Source: JABWBD01 sp040768665
GTDB lineage: Bacteria > Planctomycetota > Planctomycetia > Pirellulales > Thermoguttaceae
Direction: 5' to 3'
Length of the DNA stretch: 64,000 bases
Assembly (NCBI GenBank): GCA_040768665.1
Contig: JAXGMN010000041.1
Span: 1 to 64,000 of the forward strand
Shown here: positions 17,701-27,334 of the stretch, piece by piece
How the letters are laid out: the number at the start of each line of letters is the position of its first letter
Numbering within the stretch: position 1 is the stretch's first letter
Notes under the pieces: model-generated
Databases searched by the model: none
The model's input: the letters and a program-made list of their open reading frames with translations, nothing else
Told to the model about the DNA's origin: nothing
Program-made: the position numbers and the translations under genes

Positions 17701-20700
17701 CATCGGCGAACAGCAGCGACGCCGCGAGGTGCGAATAGAGCTGGGCATCGGATTCGGTCAGGTTCAAGTGCTGCAAGGTCAATTGGCTTCTGGCTCGCGA
17801 GAGTTCGAATACGCGTGCGGCAAGGCGGGGATCACGGTAGCGCTCGACCGCCGCGATCGCCTCAGCGCGGGTGGCGGCGATGCCGGTGATTACATGGACC
17901 ACCGCTGCCTCGTCGCCGGCCAGCGTGACGGTCTGGCGGATGCTCACGACCGGATCGAGCACGGCCCCGCTGCTGGCGGCGAGCGGTTCGGAGCTTTCCA
18001 GGGCCAGCGGGTTCTCCGGCGACCGCGTGCGTCCGACGAACCGCTCCCGGCTGGTCTCGAACTCGGTCGGACTCTTCCTGCCCGCCTGAATATGGATCAA
18101 ATGAAACATCCACGGCGGCGTCTCGTCGGCCGATCGGGGCCGCCGGGTGCACAGAATCGCATCCAACTCGGGCAGGATCTCCGTCTCGACGAACAGGCTG
18201 CTGAACGCGCGGTGGGCGCGGTCCGACTCGGCCGGCGCCAGGACCACTTCGCCGTACGTCGTCAGCTCGATCGAACGCTCGAGCCTGGCGAGATTCGTGA
18301 TCGACAGCCGGCGGACCTCCAGGTTGTCTTCCGGCGACACGCTCACCTGGGTCCTGGCGTCGATCTCTTCGGAAACGACGCGGTATTCGACCTGCCCCTG
18401 CGAAAAGACCGCCTGGTATTTGTCCGGCGAGCGACGCGTCGGCTGGTAGGTGCTCGACCAGTAGGCGCCGGTCTCAAGATCGCGGAGATAACAGAACTGG
18501 CCGAAATGGTCGCGGGTGACGTCATCGTGCCATCGCGTGACGTCCCAGCGGTTCCACCGGCTCATCCCACCGCCGGCGGCGGTCAGCATCACGTGATATT
18601 CACCGTTGCTGAGCAAATGCACCTCCGGCACGGCGGTGTGCGGTGTGTCGAAGATTCGCAAGTTCGCGCGGCTGGCCTCGCCGGCCTCGAGCGAAGCCGG
18701 CCCCATGTCGAGCAGGTTCGGGTCGACGGGTCGAATTGCCTGCGGCACCCGCTCCTGGAGCAACAGATCGTAAGCGCGGCACCGCCGGTTCTCCAGGAAC
18801 CGTCTCTGCATCGGCCCTGCGAGGAGCACCTTGGCCAGCGCCAGGAGCGTCATGCCGCTGTGGTGGGCCATCACCGTCCGGCAGATCGCCGGCTGCCCGT
18901 CCGGCAGGCGGCGCCCCGGCGTGTAGTCGATCGCGTCGTAGAAGCCGTAGGTGCTCAGGCAGCCCAGGCGCTCCAGCCGCTCGAGATTGTTGCGGGCCTC
19001 GTGCGGAGCGATCATCGCCGCCAAGGCCGACGCGTAGGGCGCTACCACCAGGTGCTTGCCCAGCCCGCGCTGGATACCCAGCCCAGGCACGCCAAAGGCC
19101 CGGTAGCGGTAGTCGCGGCCGGCGTCGGTGACGTAGTAAGAACTCTCGGAGATCCCCCAGGGCACCCCGCGCCGGCGACCGTACTGAATCTGCCGGCGGA
19201 CCGCGGCACGGCAACTTGCCTCGAGCAGCGTGCCGCGGTAGGACGGCATCACGAGCATCGGCATCAGGTACTCGAACATCGAGCCGGACCAGCTCAACAG
19301 CGCCGGTTCCCCGCCACCCGACGTGACCATCCGCCCCAGGGCAAACCAATGCTCCTGCGAAAACTGACCGAAGCAGACCCCGAGAAAACTCGCCAGGCGA
19401 GCCTCCGAAGCGAACAGGTCGTAGTAACTGTTGTCGGGCCGGTGCTCCGCGACGTTGAAGCCGATGGCCAGCAACTTGCGCTTGGGATGGAAGAGGAAGC
19501 GGAAATCCATCGCCGCGAACTGCTCGCAGAGGTCCGCCAGCCCGGCAGCGGTGCCCAGCAGGCCGTCGGCAAACGCTCCGGCCCGTCGGGCTCGCTCGCC
19601 AAGCGACTCGAGCCAGGCGCCCAACTCTTGGCCGGCGTCGGGCTCGCCGTCTGGTTGCCGGTGCCCGGTGGAGAGAAGATCGAAGTCTTCTTCCGCATCG
19701 GGCAGCCCTTCGCCGGACACGGTCCGGCATGGAACCAGCCTTGCGACTGCCTCGCTTCGGCAAGGCAGCCGTGCCAGCAGGTCCCCGGCGCGATCCCGGA
19801 TCTCTCGGGCCGCTTCAGAGATCTCGGCAAGCGTGCAACCGGCATCCAGCTTCTCGAGGTCGACGAGGAGGTCTTCGACGTCTTGCCGGATTTCCGGAGC
19901 GACACGAGTGACCGCGTCGGCGGGAGGCGGGCCGCCGTGGGCCCAGAACGCCAGCCTCGCCACGTGCCGGCGGAAGGCCACGATCTGCTGCACCAGCGCG
20001 CGGGTCCACTGCCGAAGCTCTGGACGATCCGGCCCGGCGTCCGCACGCAGACCGACCGCCTGCCTGCCGATTCGGCCGAGTCGATCCAGGGTTTCTCTTG
20101 CGCCGTCACCCTCGCTCGCGACCGCGCCCTGCAGATCGGCCAGACCCGCTTCGAACGGCGGGCTCCGATGGCCTGTCCCGGCATGGATCGCCGCAACCAC
20201 CGAGAGCGTGTCTTGAATTCCTTCGAAGAGCCGCGGTGAAACGATCGGCTGGTCTCGCGACTCACGTATTCCCGATTCCAGTACGACCAGCGCGCCCCAG
20301 AGATTGCCGCTATCGACGCTGGAGACGTACCGCGGCTCTGCCGGTTCGAGCGTGCGGGTGTCGTACCAATTATAGAAATGGCCATGGTACCGCTCGAGGC
20401 GCCCAAGCGTGTCGAGTGTTCGGCCCAGACGGGTCAGCAGGGCCGTCGCCGGCTGGTAGCCCAAATCCACGGCCGTCAGCTCCGACAGCAATCCCATGCC
20501 CAGGTTGGTCGGACTGGTGCGGGGCGCGGCGCTCCACTCGGCCTGGTGCCGGACGTTGTCCGGCGGCAGCCAGTGGCTCGCTCGGGTCACGTGGCTCTCG
20601 AAGTAGTGCCAGGTTTGCCGGGCCCAACGCCGCAGGTGCTGCGCTTGCTCGGCGTTCAGGCGTATTGCCTCATGCCTGTCGGGTTGCGAGATTCGCCATG

Positions 20701-23700
20701 CGATTGCCGGCCCCAGCAGCCACGCCAGGAGGACGGGGCCGGCGGCGGCCAGGGCAAAGGGATTGAGCACTGCCAGCACGCCTGCCACCGCCAGGCTGAC
20801 GACCGTCGAAGCGCACATGATCTCGTAATGATCACGGCAACCGCCTCCTGCCCGAACCTCCGCATCGCTCGCCGTGGTCCATTCCAGGAGCTTTCTGCGC
20901 GAAACGTGCAGCCGGTAGAGCGCCCGCACGGTGGCGTCGAGATTGCAGTGGACCGTGTAGGGAAGGATCGCCAGGCCGATGGCCTCGCGAGCCAGGCCGC
21001 TCAGGATCGCCTCGCCCTGATCTTTCAGGTGAAGCGACCAGGGCGTCTCTTCCGGCTTGCGCATCAGCCCGGGTAATCCGCCGATCAAGACCGCGCCGAA
21101 GACGATCGCCAGTGCCAACAACGTCCACAAGATGGCCATCGAGGGACTAAGCGTCCAGCCCAGCGCAAGAAAGGCCAGCAGGAAAACCGGGTGCAGGGTC
21201 CGCCGCAGATTGTCAAAAATCTTCCAGCGAGAGAGCCACGACAGCGGATTGAGACCGACGCCTCGCTCACTGGGAACGCGCCGTCTGAGCCAGGCGGCAA
21301 TTTGCCAATCGCCCCGAGTCCAGCGGTGGCGGCGGCTCATGTCGGCCAGCAGACGCGACGGGAATCCCTCGAAGAGTTCAACGTCGCTCACCAGGCCGGA
21401 CCGGGCAAAGCAGCCCTCGATCAGATCGTGGCTCAGAACGCGGTTGTCGGGAAATCGTCGTTCCAGGGCGGCCTCGAACGCGTAAACATCATAGATCCCT
21501 TTGCCGATGAAGCTTCCTTGGTCGAATACGTCCTGGTACACGTCGCTCGTCTGCATCGTGTACGGATCGATGCCGGCATCGCCCGCGAAAAGCCGGCTGA
21601 ACGGAGTGCGGGTCGCTTCCGGAATCGTCGTCGAGACTCGCGGCTGCAGGATCGCGTGGCCGTCGACCACGGTGCGGCTTTGGGAATCGATCCTTGGCCG
21701 ATTCAGCGGATGCGCCATGCAACCGACCAGCTTCCACGCCGCGGTGTGCGGCAGATCGGTGTCGGTATCCAGCGTAATCACGTAGCGCACGGAGGCGAGC
21801 AGCGCCGGGTCGCCGGTCACGACGTGGAACGCATCGGTCGCCCCGGTGCGGATCAGCCGGTTCAGCGCCGCCAGCTTGCCGCGTTTGCGTTCCTCGCCCA
21901 TCCAGACGCCCTCCTGGCGATTGAATTTCCGGGGCCGGTGAAGGAGAAAGAACGTGGGCGGACGGCGGCCGCGATATTGCCGGTTGAGCCTTTGGATCTC
22001 GCGACTCGCCAAATCGATCAGCCGCTGATCGCCGGGGAGCGTCGGTTGATCGGCGTCGGGGAAATCGGTGACCAGGGCGAACAGTAGGTTTTCGTCCTGG
22101 TTGGCCAGGTAGCGGGTCTCGAGCTGATCGATCAGCCGGCCCAGAGCCGTCTCGCCCGTCAGCATCGTGGGGACTGCGACCAATGTGCGGTGCTCGGCTG
22201 GGATCCCTTTGGAAAAGTCGAGGCGCATGATCGACCGCGGCGGTACGATGAGCGTGCAGGCCCAGTTGACGAGGTTCACGGCAAGCTGTCCGGCGGCTCC
22301 GGCGAAAAGCACGGCGAGCACGAGTCCGGCTCCTGGTCCGACGGCCGCGGAGGCGCCGAAGCTCGCGGCCGCAACCAGCCCACCGCCCAGGATCGAAAGC
22401 CACACGAGCAGGACGGCTCCGAGGTAGCCTGCCAAGGGGATCCCGGCGGCGCGGCGCGAGAGAATTTCGCGCCACGTGCGACGGTAACCGATGGTTCGCT
22501 CGAGTGCCGGCCGGCCGCGCTCGACCAGGTAGTATCCAACATGATCGCGACGAGTGCGGCCCCGAGGCGTCGTACTCTCTTCGTCCGCGGGCCGGGCGCC
22601 GCCGCTGCGCGCCTGTTCCACCGCCAGCCGGGCCACCTGCTCCTCGCTGAGTCCGCTGCGACGTGCCAGACCCTCGACCGCGTGCCGGTACCGGTCGCGG
22701 CTGGTGAAGTCCATCTGCTCATAGAAGCCGGCCGGATCGTCTCGGAGAATCCGATCGACCACGCTCTGGCTCTCGACGAACTCTTTCCAGTCCATTGCGC
22801 CCAGGGCGCGGAGACTGGAGATGGTGTTGGCCATCGAGAGCTGGTCGGCCGCCTGGTTCTGGTCGTCCAGCTCGACCAGGTTCTCTACGGTCTGGCCGCG
22901 GTCGGCAAGCTGCTGGGAAAGCCACTGCACCGCGGCGTTGTCTTTTGGCAGTCGACCGTTCAAGGCCCGTGTGAAACGGGCAACGAACGCGCTGCTCAGG
23001 GCGGGTTGGCGTGCAACCAGTTCGCTCACGGTCCGCAAGAACAGCCCGAAACCTTCGTGCGAAGCTTCCGCCGTCCGCTCGGCCCAGAACTGGCCGAGCT
23101 GACGATCGTGCTGCTGCCCGGCGATCCGCAGCGCAACGCGGCGAAGGTTCTCGATCAATGCCAGCCGCAGCATGGTCGGGATCGCCCACAGCTCGCCCAA
23201 TTTGAGGTGCGTCCCTTCCTGGTAAGCTCCGATAAACTCGTGCACGTTCTCTTCATCGATCTGACCGTCGACGTGACGGATCAACTCCCGGGCCAGATCG
23301 TACACCCGCGGCAGACCGTCGGCGTCGCCGCCGGCAAGTTGCGGCAGCTCCCGGCTGTACTTGCGAGGCAGATGGAGCCGCGTCATGTGGATCTGATCGT
23401 GGATCACGTAGTAGTTGTCCAGCAACCAGACGCCCCCGGGGGGAATGTCGCACGACTCGGCCGCCTCGCGGCTGAGCATGCGATAGGCTTCCTCGAGAAC
23501 CCGAGCGTTGTCCTTCAGCCTCCTCAGGAGCCGGTCGTTGGGCGGGGCCTCGGCGAGCCTGTGCCAGCTTGCCAGAGTGCGGGCGTGCCGCCGGAGCTGC
23601 TCGTCGCTGAGCAGCTCGGCGCCGATCGGCAGGTCCACACCGTGCCCTTGCGCGAGCGAGCCGTCGGCGGTCTCGGTGCGGCGGTGCCGCCGGCTCCAGG

Positions 23701-23749
23701 AACGGGTGCGTGCCCGCGAAATCTTCACTCTGCGAGTGACCATGCGCAT
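14789..23749 (-). CDS. ndvB: cyclic beta-1,2-glucan synthase (NdvB/Cgs type)
   Basis: 2986-residue membrane enzyme predicted to build cyclic beta-1,2-glucan from UDP-glucose. The N-terminal 400 residues match the Cgs N-region (LLDNYYVIHDQIHMTRLHLP). A multi-helix membrane region surrounds a GT2/GT84 domain with the DxD-type DTDTDLP near residue 660 and RHRWTRGDWQ near 810, like (Q/R)xxRW. A glycoamylase domain (ESSYYVTDAGRDYRYRAFGV, near 1540) follows. The C-terminal part has two GH94-like phosphorylase units with the catalytic-type Asp in GTGDWNDGMN near 2660; this part sets chain length in known Cgs. Size agrees with Brucella Cgs and rhizobial NdvB (about 2850). AGGAGG precedes the ATG at 23749. 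An ABC exporter gene lies directly upstream on the same strand. Confidence 0.93.
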   Translation of the reverse strand: MRMVTRRVKISRARTRSWSRRHRRTETADGSLAQGHGVDLPIGAELLSDEQLRRHARTLASWHRLAEAPPNDRLLRRLKDNARVLEEAYRMLSREAAESCDIPPGGVWLLDNYYVIHDQIHMTRLHLPRKYSRELPQLAGGDADGLPRVYDLARELIRHVDGQIDEENVHEFIGAYQEGTHLKLGELWAIPTMLRLALIENLRRVALRIAGQQHDRQLGQFWAERTAEASHEGFGLFLRTVSELVARQPALSSAFVARFTRALNGRLPKDNAAVQWLSQQLADRGQTVENLVELDDQNQAADQLSMANTISSLRALGAMDWKEFVESQSVVDRILRDDPAGFYEQMDFTSRDRYRHAVEGLARRSGLSEEQVARLAVEQARSGGARPADEESTTPRGRTRRDHVGYYLVERGRPALERTIGYRRTWREILSRRAAGIPLAGYLGAVLLVWLSILGGGLVAAASFGASAAVGPGAGLVLAVLFAGAAGQLAVNLVNWACTLIVPPRSIMRLDFSKGIPAEHRTLVAVPTMLTGETALGRLIDQLETRYLANQDENLLFALVTDFPDADQPTLPGDQRLIDLASREIQRLNRQYRGRRPPTFFLLHRPRKFNRQEGVWMGEERKRGKLAALNRLIRTGATDAFHVVTGDPALLASVRYVITLDTDTDLPHTAAWKLVGCMAHPLNRPRIDSQSRTVVDGHAILQPRVSTTIPEATRTPFSRLFAGDAGIDPYTMQTSDVYQDVFDQGSFIGKGIYDVYAFEAALERRFPDNRVLSHDLIEGCFARSGLVSDVELFEGFPSRLLADMSRRHRWTRGDWQIAAWLRRRVPSERGVGLNPLSWLSRWKIFDNLRRTLHPVFLLAFLALGWTLSPSMAILWTLLALAIVFGAVLIGGLPGLMRKPEETPWSLHLKDQGEAILSGLAREAIGLAILPYTVHCNLDATVRALYRLHVSRRKLLEWTTASDAEVRAGGGCRDHYEIMCASTVVSLAVAGVLAVLNPFALAAAGPVLLAWLLGPAIAWRISQPDRHEAIRLNAEQAQHLRRWARQTWHYFESHVTRASHWLPPDNVRHQAEWSAAPRTSPTNLGMGLLSELTAVDLGYQPATALLTRLGRTLDTLGRLERYHGHFYNWYDTRTLEPAEPRYVSSVDSGNLWGALVVLESGIRESRDQPIVSPRLFEGIQDTLSVVAAIHAGTGHRSPPFEAGLADLQGAVASEGDGARETLDRLGRIGRQAVGLRADAGPDRPELRQWTRALVQQIVAFRRHVARLAFWAHGGPPPADAVTRVAPEIRQDVEDLLVDLEKLDAGCTLAEISEAAREIRDRAGDLLARLPCRSEAVARLVPCRTVSGEGLPDAEEDFDLLSTGHRQPDGEPDAGQELGAWLESLGERARRAGAFADGLLGTAAGLADLCEQFAAMDFRFLFHPKRKLLAIGFNVAEHRPDNSYYDLFASEARLASFLGVCFGQFSQEHWFALGRMVTSGGGEPALLSWSGSMFEYLMPMLVMPSYRGTLLEASCRAAVRRQIQYGRRRGVPWGISESSYYVTDAGRDYRYRAFGVPGLGIQRGLGKHLVVAPYASALAAMIAPHEARNNLERLERLGCLSTYGFYDAIDYTPGRRLPDGQPAICRTVMAHHSGMTLLALAKVLLAGPMQRRFLENRRCRAYDLLLQERVPQAIRPVDPNLLDMGPASLEAGEASRANLRIFDTPHTAVPEVHLLSNGEYHVMLTAAGGGMSRWNRWDVTRWHDDVTRDHFGQFCYLRDLETGAYWSSTYQPTRRSPDKYQAVFSQGQVEYRVVSEEIDARTQVSVSPEDNLEVRRLSITNLARLERSIELTTYGEVVLAPAESDRAHRAFSSLFVETEILPELDAILCTRRPRSADETPPWMFHLIHIQAGRKSPTEFETSRERFVGRTRSPENPLALESSEPLAASSGAVLDPVVSIRQTVTLAGDEAAVVHVITGIAATRAEAIAAVERYRDPRLAARVFELSRARSQLTLQHLNLTESDAQLYSHLAASLLFADARYRVRPAIVGQHLRRQDALWPLGISGDRPIVLVRCTSERGMHLVRQMLGAHAYWRGKGIEADLVLWVESETGYRQTLVDQVTGTVASGPSAALADQPGGVFVRRSDQYTDDDYFALSAAARIHFSDAAGPLEEQVKHSRPVDLSPPPNSTRPAATRRLGDAAERVAPDLALFNGVGGFTRDGREYISVVTPDRPTPAPWCNLLANPDFGTVVSESGTGYTWSENSHEFRLTPWSNDPICDPSGEVVYLHDEESDELVSATPLPAPSPRGYTCRHGFGYTVWETSIGELDSQLCVFVSIDRPVKFFLLTLKNRSARRRKLTATCVVEWVLGEHRGKTAPFVVTEVDPRSGALVARNPFHLNFGERVAFLHAGESRRSVTCDRTEVLGRNGSWASPAGLRRPNLHGRAGAGLDPAAAIRCEVELAAGEQRELVFVLGAATGVRDACDMAQHFAGLAAARQELSRVWQLWNDTLGAVHVETPEPSLNYLANGWLLYQTLACRFWGRSGFYQSGGAFGFRDQLQDAMALLCAAPHLVRQHLLRCASRQFHEGDVQHWWHPPTGRGVRTRIADDYLWLPLAASKYVRTTGDWDVLDVRIPFLIERRLEPGEEEAYTRPEASEETASLYEHCCLAIRRGLRSGSHGLPLMGTGDWNDGMNRVGAGGEGESVWLAFFLIRVLGDFRHVAEARGDGEFAELCRAEAERLAETLQSHGWDGRWYRRAYFDDGQPLGSQKNDECQIDSLPQSWSVIAGSSTPERLRAAMQSVDDRLVRRDLRLIQLLDPPFDATGLEPGYIKGYPPGVRENGGQYTHAAVWTVLAFALMGDSERAWECFRMINPANRTASPEAVAAYRAEPYVMAADVYSMPPHEGRGGWTWYTGSAGWMLQLILETLLGVVLVEGSRLVFRPCPPEDWSRYEVHYRYHQTHYRIEFLVAGRPTHHVSRVTLDGQEQQGPEILLTDDGQPHHVVVTLGT

Positions 23750-23896
23750 AAGCCTCCTGACATCTATTCCACGAACTCACGTCTCAAAATTTCCAGCAGG
23801 CCGCCGCCGGGCTTGCCCGGTGGAAGCCACGATTGGCGGCTAAAACGCCAGCCCCCACGCCAATTCCACAGACTCGATTCCATTCTCCGTTTCCGT

Positions 23897-26773
23897 TCAA
23901 TCGCCGAAATACAGGGCCAGCAACCGTTGCTGGTGTTTGGGAAGAGCGTTGCGGTCGGGGATCACGTAGTAACGGCCCTGCGTGTCGAGCAACAGCAGGC
24001 CGCGATCGCCGAACGATTGGACGTTCTCGCCCGGCTTGTCCAACCGGAAGCTCACAAGCCGGCCGTCGATCTGGACCCGGAAGTCCAGCCGTTGCCCGAG
24101 TGTCTGCACTTGCCGGACGTCGTCGATGGGTCGCAACAGATAGCGGCGCTCGAGCGAACCGAGGACGGCTTTCCGAGCCGCCTCGGGCCAGGGCTCCAGA
24201 GAGCGGATCATCCCGACTTCGACCTCGCCCGCAGGTCCCTCCCCGTGTCGCAGGCTGATGTAGCTTTGCTCGTAGCTTGCCGGGAAGGCGCGTACGGCAT
24301 AGACGCCGTCTTGCCGCGTCCCGTCGATATCCACGCGGAGGATGCCCTGCGGCCCCGTCTCGATAACGGCCTCTTGCGGGTCGAGCCAGCGGAGCGTCGA
24401 TTCGCGGGGCAGGTCTTCGCCGCGGCCCGACGGCTCCGGCTGGGAATCGGACTGGCCGTCCAGGGGAAATGCGTCGAGAAAGGTCTGGTCGTCGCCGAAC
24501 TCGCTCATCGAGAAGTCGCCCCCATCGAGTTGGCCGACCGTGGCCATCGACTGCACGCGCTGCCGGTTCTCTTTAAGATTCATCTGGATGTCGACCAGCG
24601 TGCGGTAGAGGCCGCCGCGGGCGAGCAGCTCTTCGTGAGTCCCCTGTTCGATCAGCCGCCCCTGATCGAAAACGATCAGGCGGTCGGCGCCGCTGAGCGT
24701 CGAAAGGCGGTGTGCGATGATGATCGTCGTCCGATCGCGGGAGAACCGCGCCAGGGCGTCTCGGATCGCCTGCTCGGTTTGGGCATCGACGCTGGCGGTC
24801 GCTTCGTCGAGGATGAGGATCGCCGGATCGAACACCAACGCCCTGGCGATCGAGAGCCGCTGCCGTTCGCCGCCGGAGAGCCCCGAACCGCCCTCGCCGA
24901 GGCGTGTTTCGTAGGCGAAGGGCATCCGCATGATGAAGTCGTGCGCATCGGCGTATTTTGCCGCATCGAGGATCTGCTCCGGGCTCGCCTCCATCTCCGC
25001 GTAGCGGATGTTGGCCGCGACCGAACCGCGGAACAGAAAGGGCTCCTGCAGCACGATCCCGATCTGCCGTCGAAGCTCGTGCGGGTCCATCTGTCGCACG
25101 TCGACGCCGTCGACGAGGATCTGCCCCTGGCTGACTTCGTAGAATCGCCCGATGAGGCTCACCAGCGTCGACTTGCCGGACCCGCTGCGGCCCACGACTC
25201 CGATCGTCTGGCCTGGTTCGACGGAGAAACTCACGTCGTGCAGCACGGGCCGATTCGGCTGGTAGGCGAACGTCACCCCGCGAAATTCCAATCGTCCCTC
25301 GACCCGACCGATTGGCTCGCCCGGCTGCGAATCCGCCTTTTCGCCGGGCGCGTTGAGCACCTCGCTGATACGTTCGCCCGCGGCGAAGAAGGTGCTGAAC
25401 CAGCTCATGGCCTCGGTCATCGACGTGAGCGGAGCGTAGAACATCGCCAGGTACATGAAGAAGGCAACCAGGTCGCCCAGCGACATCTCGCCGAACAGCA
25501 CCGCCCGGCCGCCGATGTACCACACGGCCAGATGCCCCAGGGTGAACAGGAAACCCATTGCCGCCGAAAACGTGGCCGTGGAGACGTCGAGCGTCTGCCG
25601 CGAATCGCGGAGCCGCGAACTGCAGTTGCGGAACCGGCCGAGCTCGCAGTTCTCCTGGACGAATGCCTTGACCACGCGAATCCCCGAGAGCATTCCCGTC
25701 AGCGCGGATGCCTGCGCCCCGACGGCTTCCCAGTAGTGATGGTGGCGCGGGTTCAGATGCCGCAGAAAGTACCAGCTTCCGGCGACGATCAACGGGATGG
25801 GCAGCATGGTGACCAGGGCCAGCTTCGGGTTGATCCAGACAAGCATCACGCCGATGCCGACAAGCTGCAGCGTCTGGAGCAGCAGGCCGCTGGTCATATG
25901 GTGGACCAGCGTGTGGAGCGTCTCGGTGTCGTACGCCACGCGGCTCATGAGCATACCCACCTGGTTCTTGTCGTAGTAGGCCAGTGGAAGCTCTGTAAAC
26001 CTCTTCACCAACTCGTTGCGGAGGTTGGCCGTGAGCGTGGTCCCGACTCGGCTGGCGACGTAGCCTTTCCAGATGGTCGTCACCGTGGCGACGACGCGAA
26101 CGACCAGCAGGCCGCCTACAATCGCCATCAACAGGACCAGGAGCTGCTCAATTTGTCCTTGTGGCTCTTCTGCCTGCAGCACGCGGTCGACGAGGATCCC
26201 CTGCAATTTCGGCGGGATCAGGTCTACGGCGACGGCCACCACGGAAAGGCCCAGGAGGAGAAACACACCTGCCCGTAGCGGGTGCATGAACTGCACGATC
26301 CGCCATGTGCCGGCCCAGCGGTTCCTGTCAGCGGGGACGCGCCCCGCGAAAAAACGGCCGAGAAAGTCGCCTGCCTTGCCGTCGTTCTGCCGACCGCAAC
26401 GGCCATTTTGTCTGGCCGGCTGCCGGCGCGTGCTCAGATGCTCGGCGAGGTTCTCGAGGTCCTTGTCCCCGGAACCGCCCGGCAGACGCAACACGTCCTG
26501 CCACTGCCCATCGACGAGCGCCTGGACAAAAGAAGATCCGACCGACGATTCGAGACGCACCTCCTTCACCATGTCGAGCGCCCACGCGCGGCGACGTCTG
26601 CGAACGTTTTCGCCACCGAACACGACAAGCTCGGACTCGGTCACGACAAGCCGTTCGCGGCAGGCATGGCCGGCTAGGTCGATCTCGGATTCCAGCGCGT
26701 ATTGGATGGATTCGTGTGGATGTCCATTACCGCTTTCCGTGGCAATGGGCCTTGCTGTCACGCCCTGTGACAT
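23897..26773 (-). CDS. ABC exporter fused to a C-terminal DUF1854 domain
   Basis: 958 residues. An N-terminal region of about 180 residues is of unknown type. A six-helix exporter domain follows (FMHPLRAGVFLLLGLSVVAV; LRNELVKRFTELPLAYYDK; VAYDTETLHTLVHHM). The ATPase has Walker A GRSGSGKST (near 528), LSGGERQRLSIARAL (near 631) and LILDEATASVD. The last 170 residues match DUF1854 (RWLDPQEAVIE; RGLLLLDTQGRYYVIPDRNA). DUF1854 has been linked by annotation to cyanophycin-associated transporters, but no cyanophycin genes are here. Position beside ndvB suggests an NdvA-like glucan export role (inference). The ATG at 26773 is preceded by GGGAGAGG; an upstream in-frame start at 26869 would add 32 atypical residues. 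Confidence 0.85.
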   Translation of the reverse strand: MSQGVTARPIATESGNGHPHESIQYALESEIDLAGHACRERLVVTESELVVFGGENVRRRRRAWALDMVKEVRLESSVGSSFVQALVDGQWQDVLRLPGGSGDKDLENLAEHLSTRRQPARQNGRCGRQNDGKAGDFLGRFFAGRVPADRNRWAGTWRIVQFMHPLRAGVFLLLGLSVVAVAVDLIPPKLQGILVDRVLQAEEPQGQIEQLLVLLMAIVGGLLVVRVVATVTTIWKGYVASRVGTTLTANLRNELVKRFTELPLAYYDKNQVGMLMSRVAYDTETLHTLVHHMTSGLLLQTLQLVGIGVMLVWINPKLALVTMLPIPLIVAGSWYFLRHLNPRHHHYWEAVGAQASALTGMLSGIRVVKAFVQENCELGRFRNCSSRLRDSRQTLDVSTATFSAAMGFLFTLGHLAVWYIGGRAVLFGEMSLGDLVAFFMYLAMFYAPLTSMTEAMSWFSTFFAAGERISEVLNAPGEKADSQPGEPIGRVEGRLEFRGVTFAYQPNRPVLHDVSFSVEPGQTIGVVGRSGSGKSTLVSLIGRFYEVSQGQILVDGVDVRQMDPHELRRQIGIVLQEPFLFRGSVAANIRYAEMEASPEQILDAAKYADAHDFIMRMPFAYETRLGEGGSGLSGGERQRLSIARALVFDPAILILDEATASVDAQTEQAIRDALARFSRDRTTIIIAHRLSTLSGADRLIVFDQGRLIEQGTHEELLARGGLYRTLVDIQMNLKENRQRVQSMATVGQLDGGDFSMSEFGDDQTFLDAFPLDGQSDSQPEPSGRGEDLPRESTLRWLDPQEAVIETGPQGILRVDIDGTRQDGVYAVRAFPASYEQSYISLRHGEGPAGEVEVGMIRSLEPWPEAARKAVLGSLERRYLLRPIDDVRQVQTLGQRLDFRVQIDGRLVSFRLDKPGENVQSFGDRGLLLLDTQGRYYVIPDRNALPKHQQRLLALYFGD

Positions 26774-27164
26774 ACCGGTCGCCTCTCCCTTCCTTTTTGT
26801 CGTACCGCGCAGCCTTTCGATGGTCCGCGATGAATTGGCCGTGCAGAAGCAAATGGTGTGCCCGGGCATCAGGGATCGGCATCCGGTAATTCCGGGCGAC
26901 CTGTCGCCACCGATAACCAGTCTCCGGCCGCCCCATGAACGTTTACCAGTCTTCGCACGCTTCCAATGTGGCTACCTCAGAGTTCTCACAAAGGGGGGCG
27001 ACTCGTTGCCTTCTCACTGCCCGTTGGTCGCTTGGCACAATTCATCTCCTTCTTGTCTACTCATCCCCTCCTGGCCTACTCGCGATAGATGCGGCACGAC
27101 AGTTGCAAGGGTCCTGTCGCGAATAAAGTGGACGCAGTTTCCTCGACCTTGGAAGGAGCCAAAA
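26774..27164. other. intergenic region with an element fragment
   Basis: 391 bp upstream of a small membrane-protein gene, divergent from the ABC-DUF1854 gene. It contains a right-end fragment of the palindromic element (26928-26946). Otherwise only low-quality open frames are present. Confidence 0.5.
26928..26946. repeat. right-end fragment of the palindromic element
   Basis: CCGCCCCATGAACGTTTAC matches the right arm of the element at 12568-12586 in 16 of 19 positions. No matching left arm is seen nearby, so it is a decayed copy. Confidence 0.55.
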
Positions 27165-27332
27165 ATGTCTATCTGGGTGTTGCTGACCTTTGCACTGTGC
27201 ATGGCGATGGGTGTGACGAGTTTTGGTCCCCAGTCTCTCTCGGCGAATGCATCCCTCCCGGGATTTGTGGTGAGTCTCGCGGTATTTCTGGCGAACCTCC
27301 TCGTTCGCGGCGTCCGCCGTCCCGTGGTCTAA
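27165..27332 (+). CDS. 55-residue small membrane protein
   Basis: An ATG with a strong GGAAGGAG site 6 bp upstream opens a 55-codon frame ending in TAA. The product has an N-terminal hydrophobic helix (WVLLTFALCMAMGVTSF) and a second one (LPGFVVSLAVFLANLLV), ending RGVRRPVV with positive charge. It is a predicted two-helix hairpin membrane peptide. I recognise no family. A fragment of the palindromic element begins two bases after the stop. The ribosome site and hydrophobic pattern support reality; the small size keeps confidence moderate. Confidence 0.55.
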   Translation: MSIWVLLTFALCMAMGVTSFGPQSLSANASLPGFVVSLAVFLANLLVRGVRRPVV

Positions 27333-27334
27333 GC

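Noticed and set aside
16592..20239. 1215-codon plus-strand open frame inside the glucan synthase gene
   Set aside because: Antisense shadow of a strongly conserved gene; composition is Arg/Ala/Gly-rich with no recognisable motif.
23897..26773. Cyanophycin metabolism inferred from DUF1854
   Set aside because: No cyanophycin synthetase or cyanophycinase gene lies in the window; the domain label alone is not enough.
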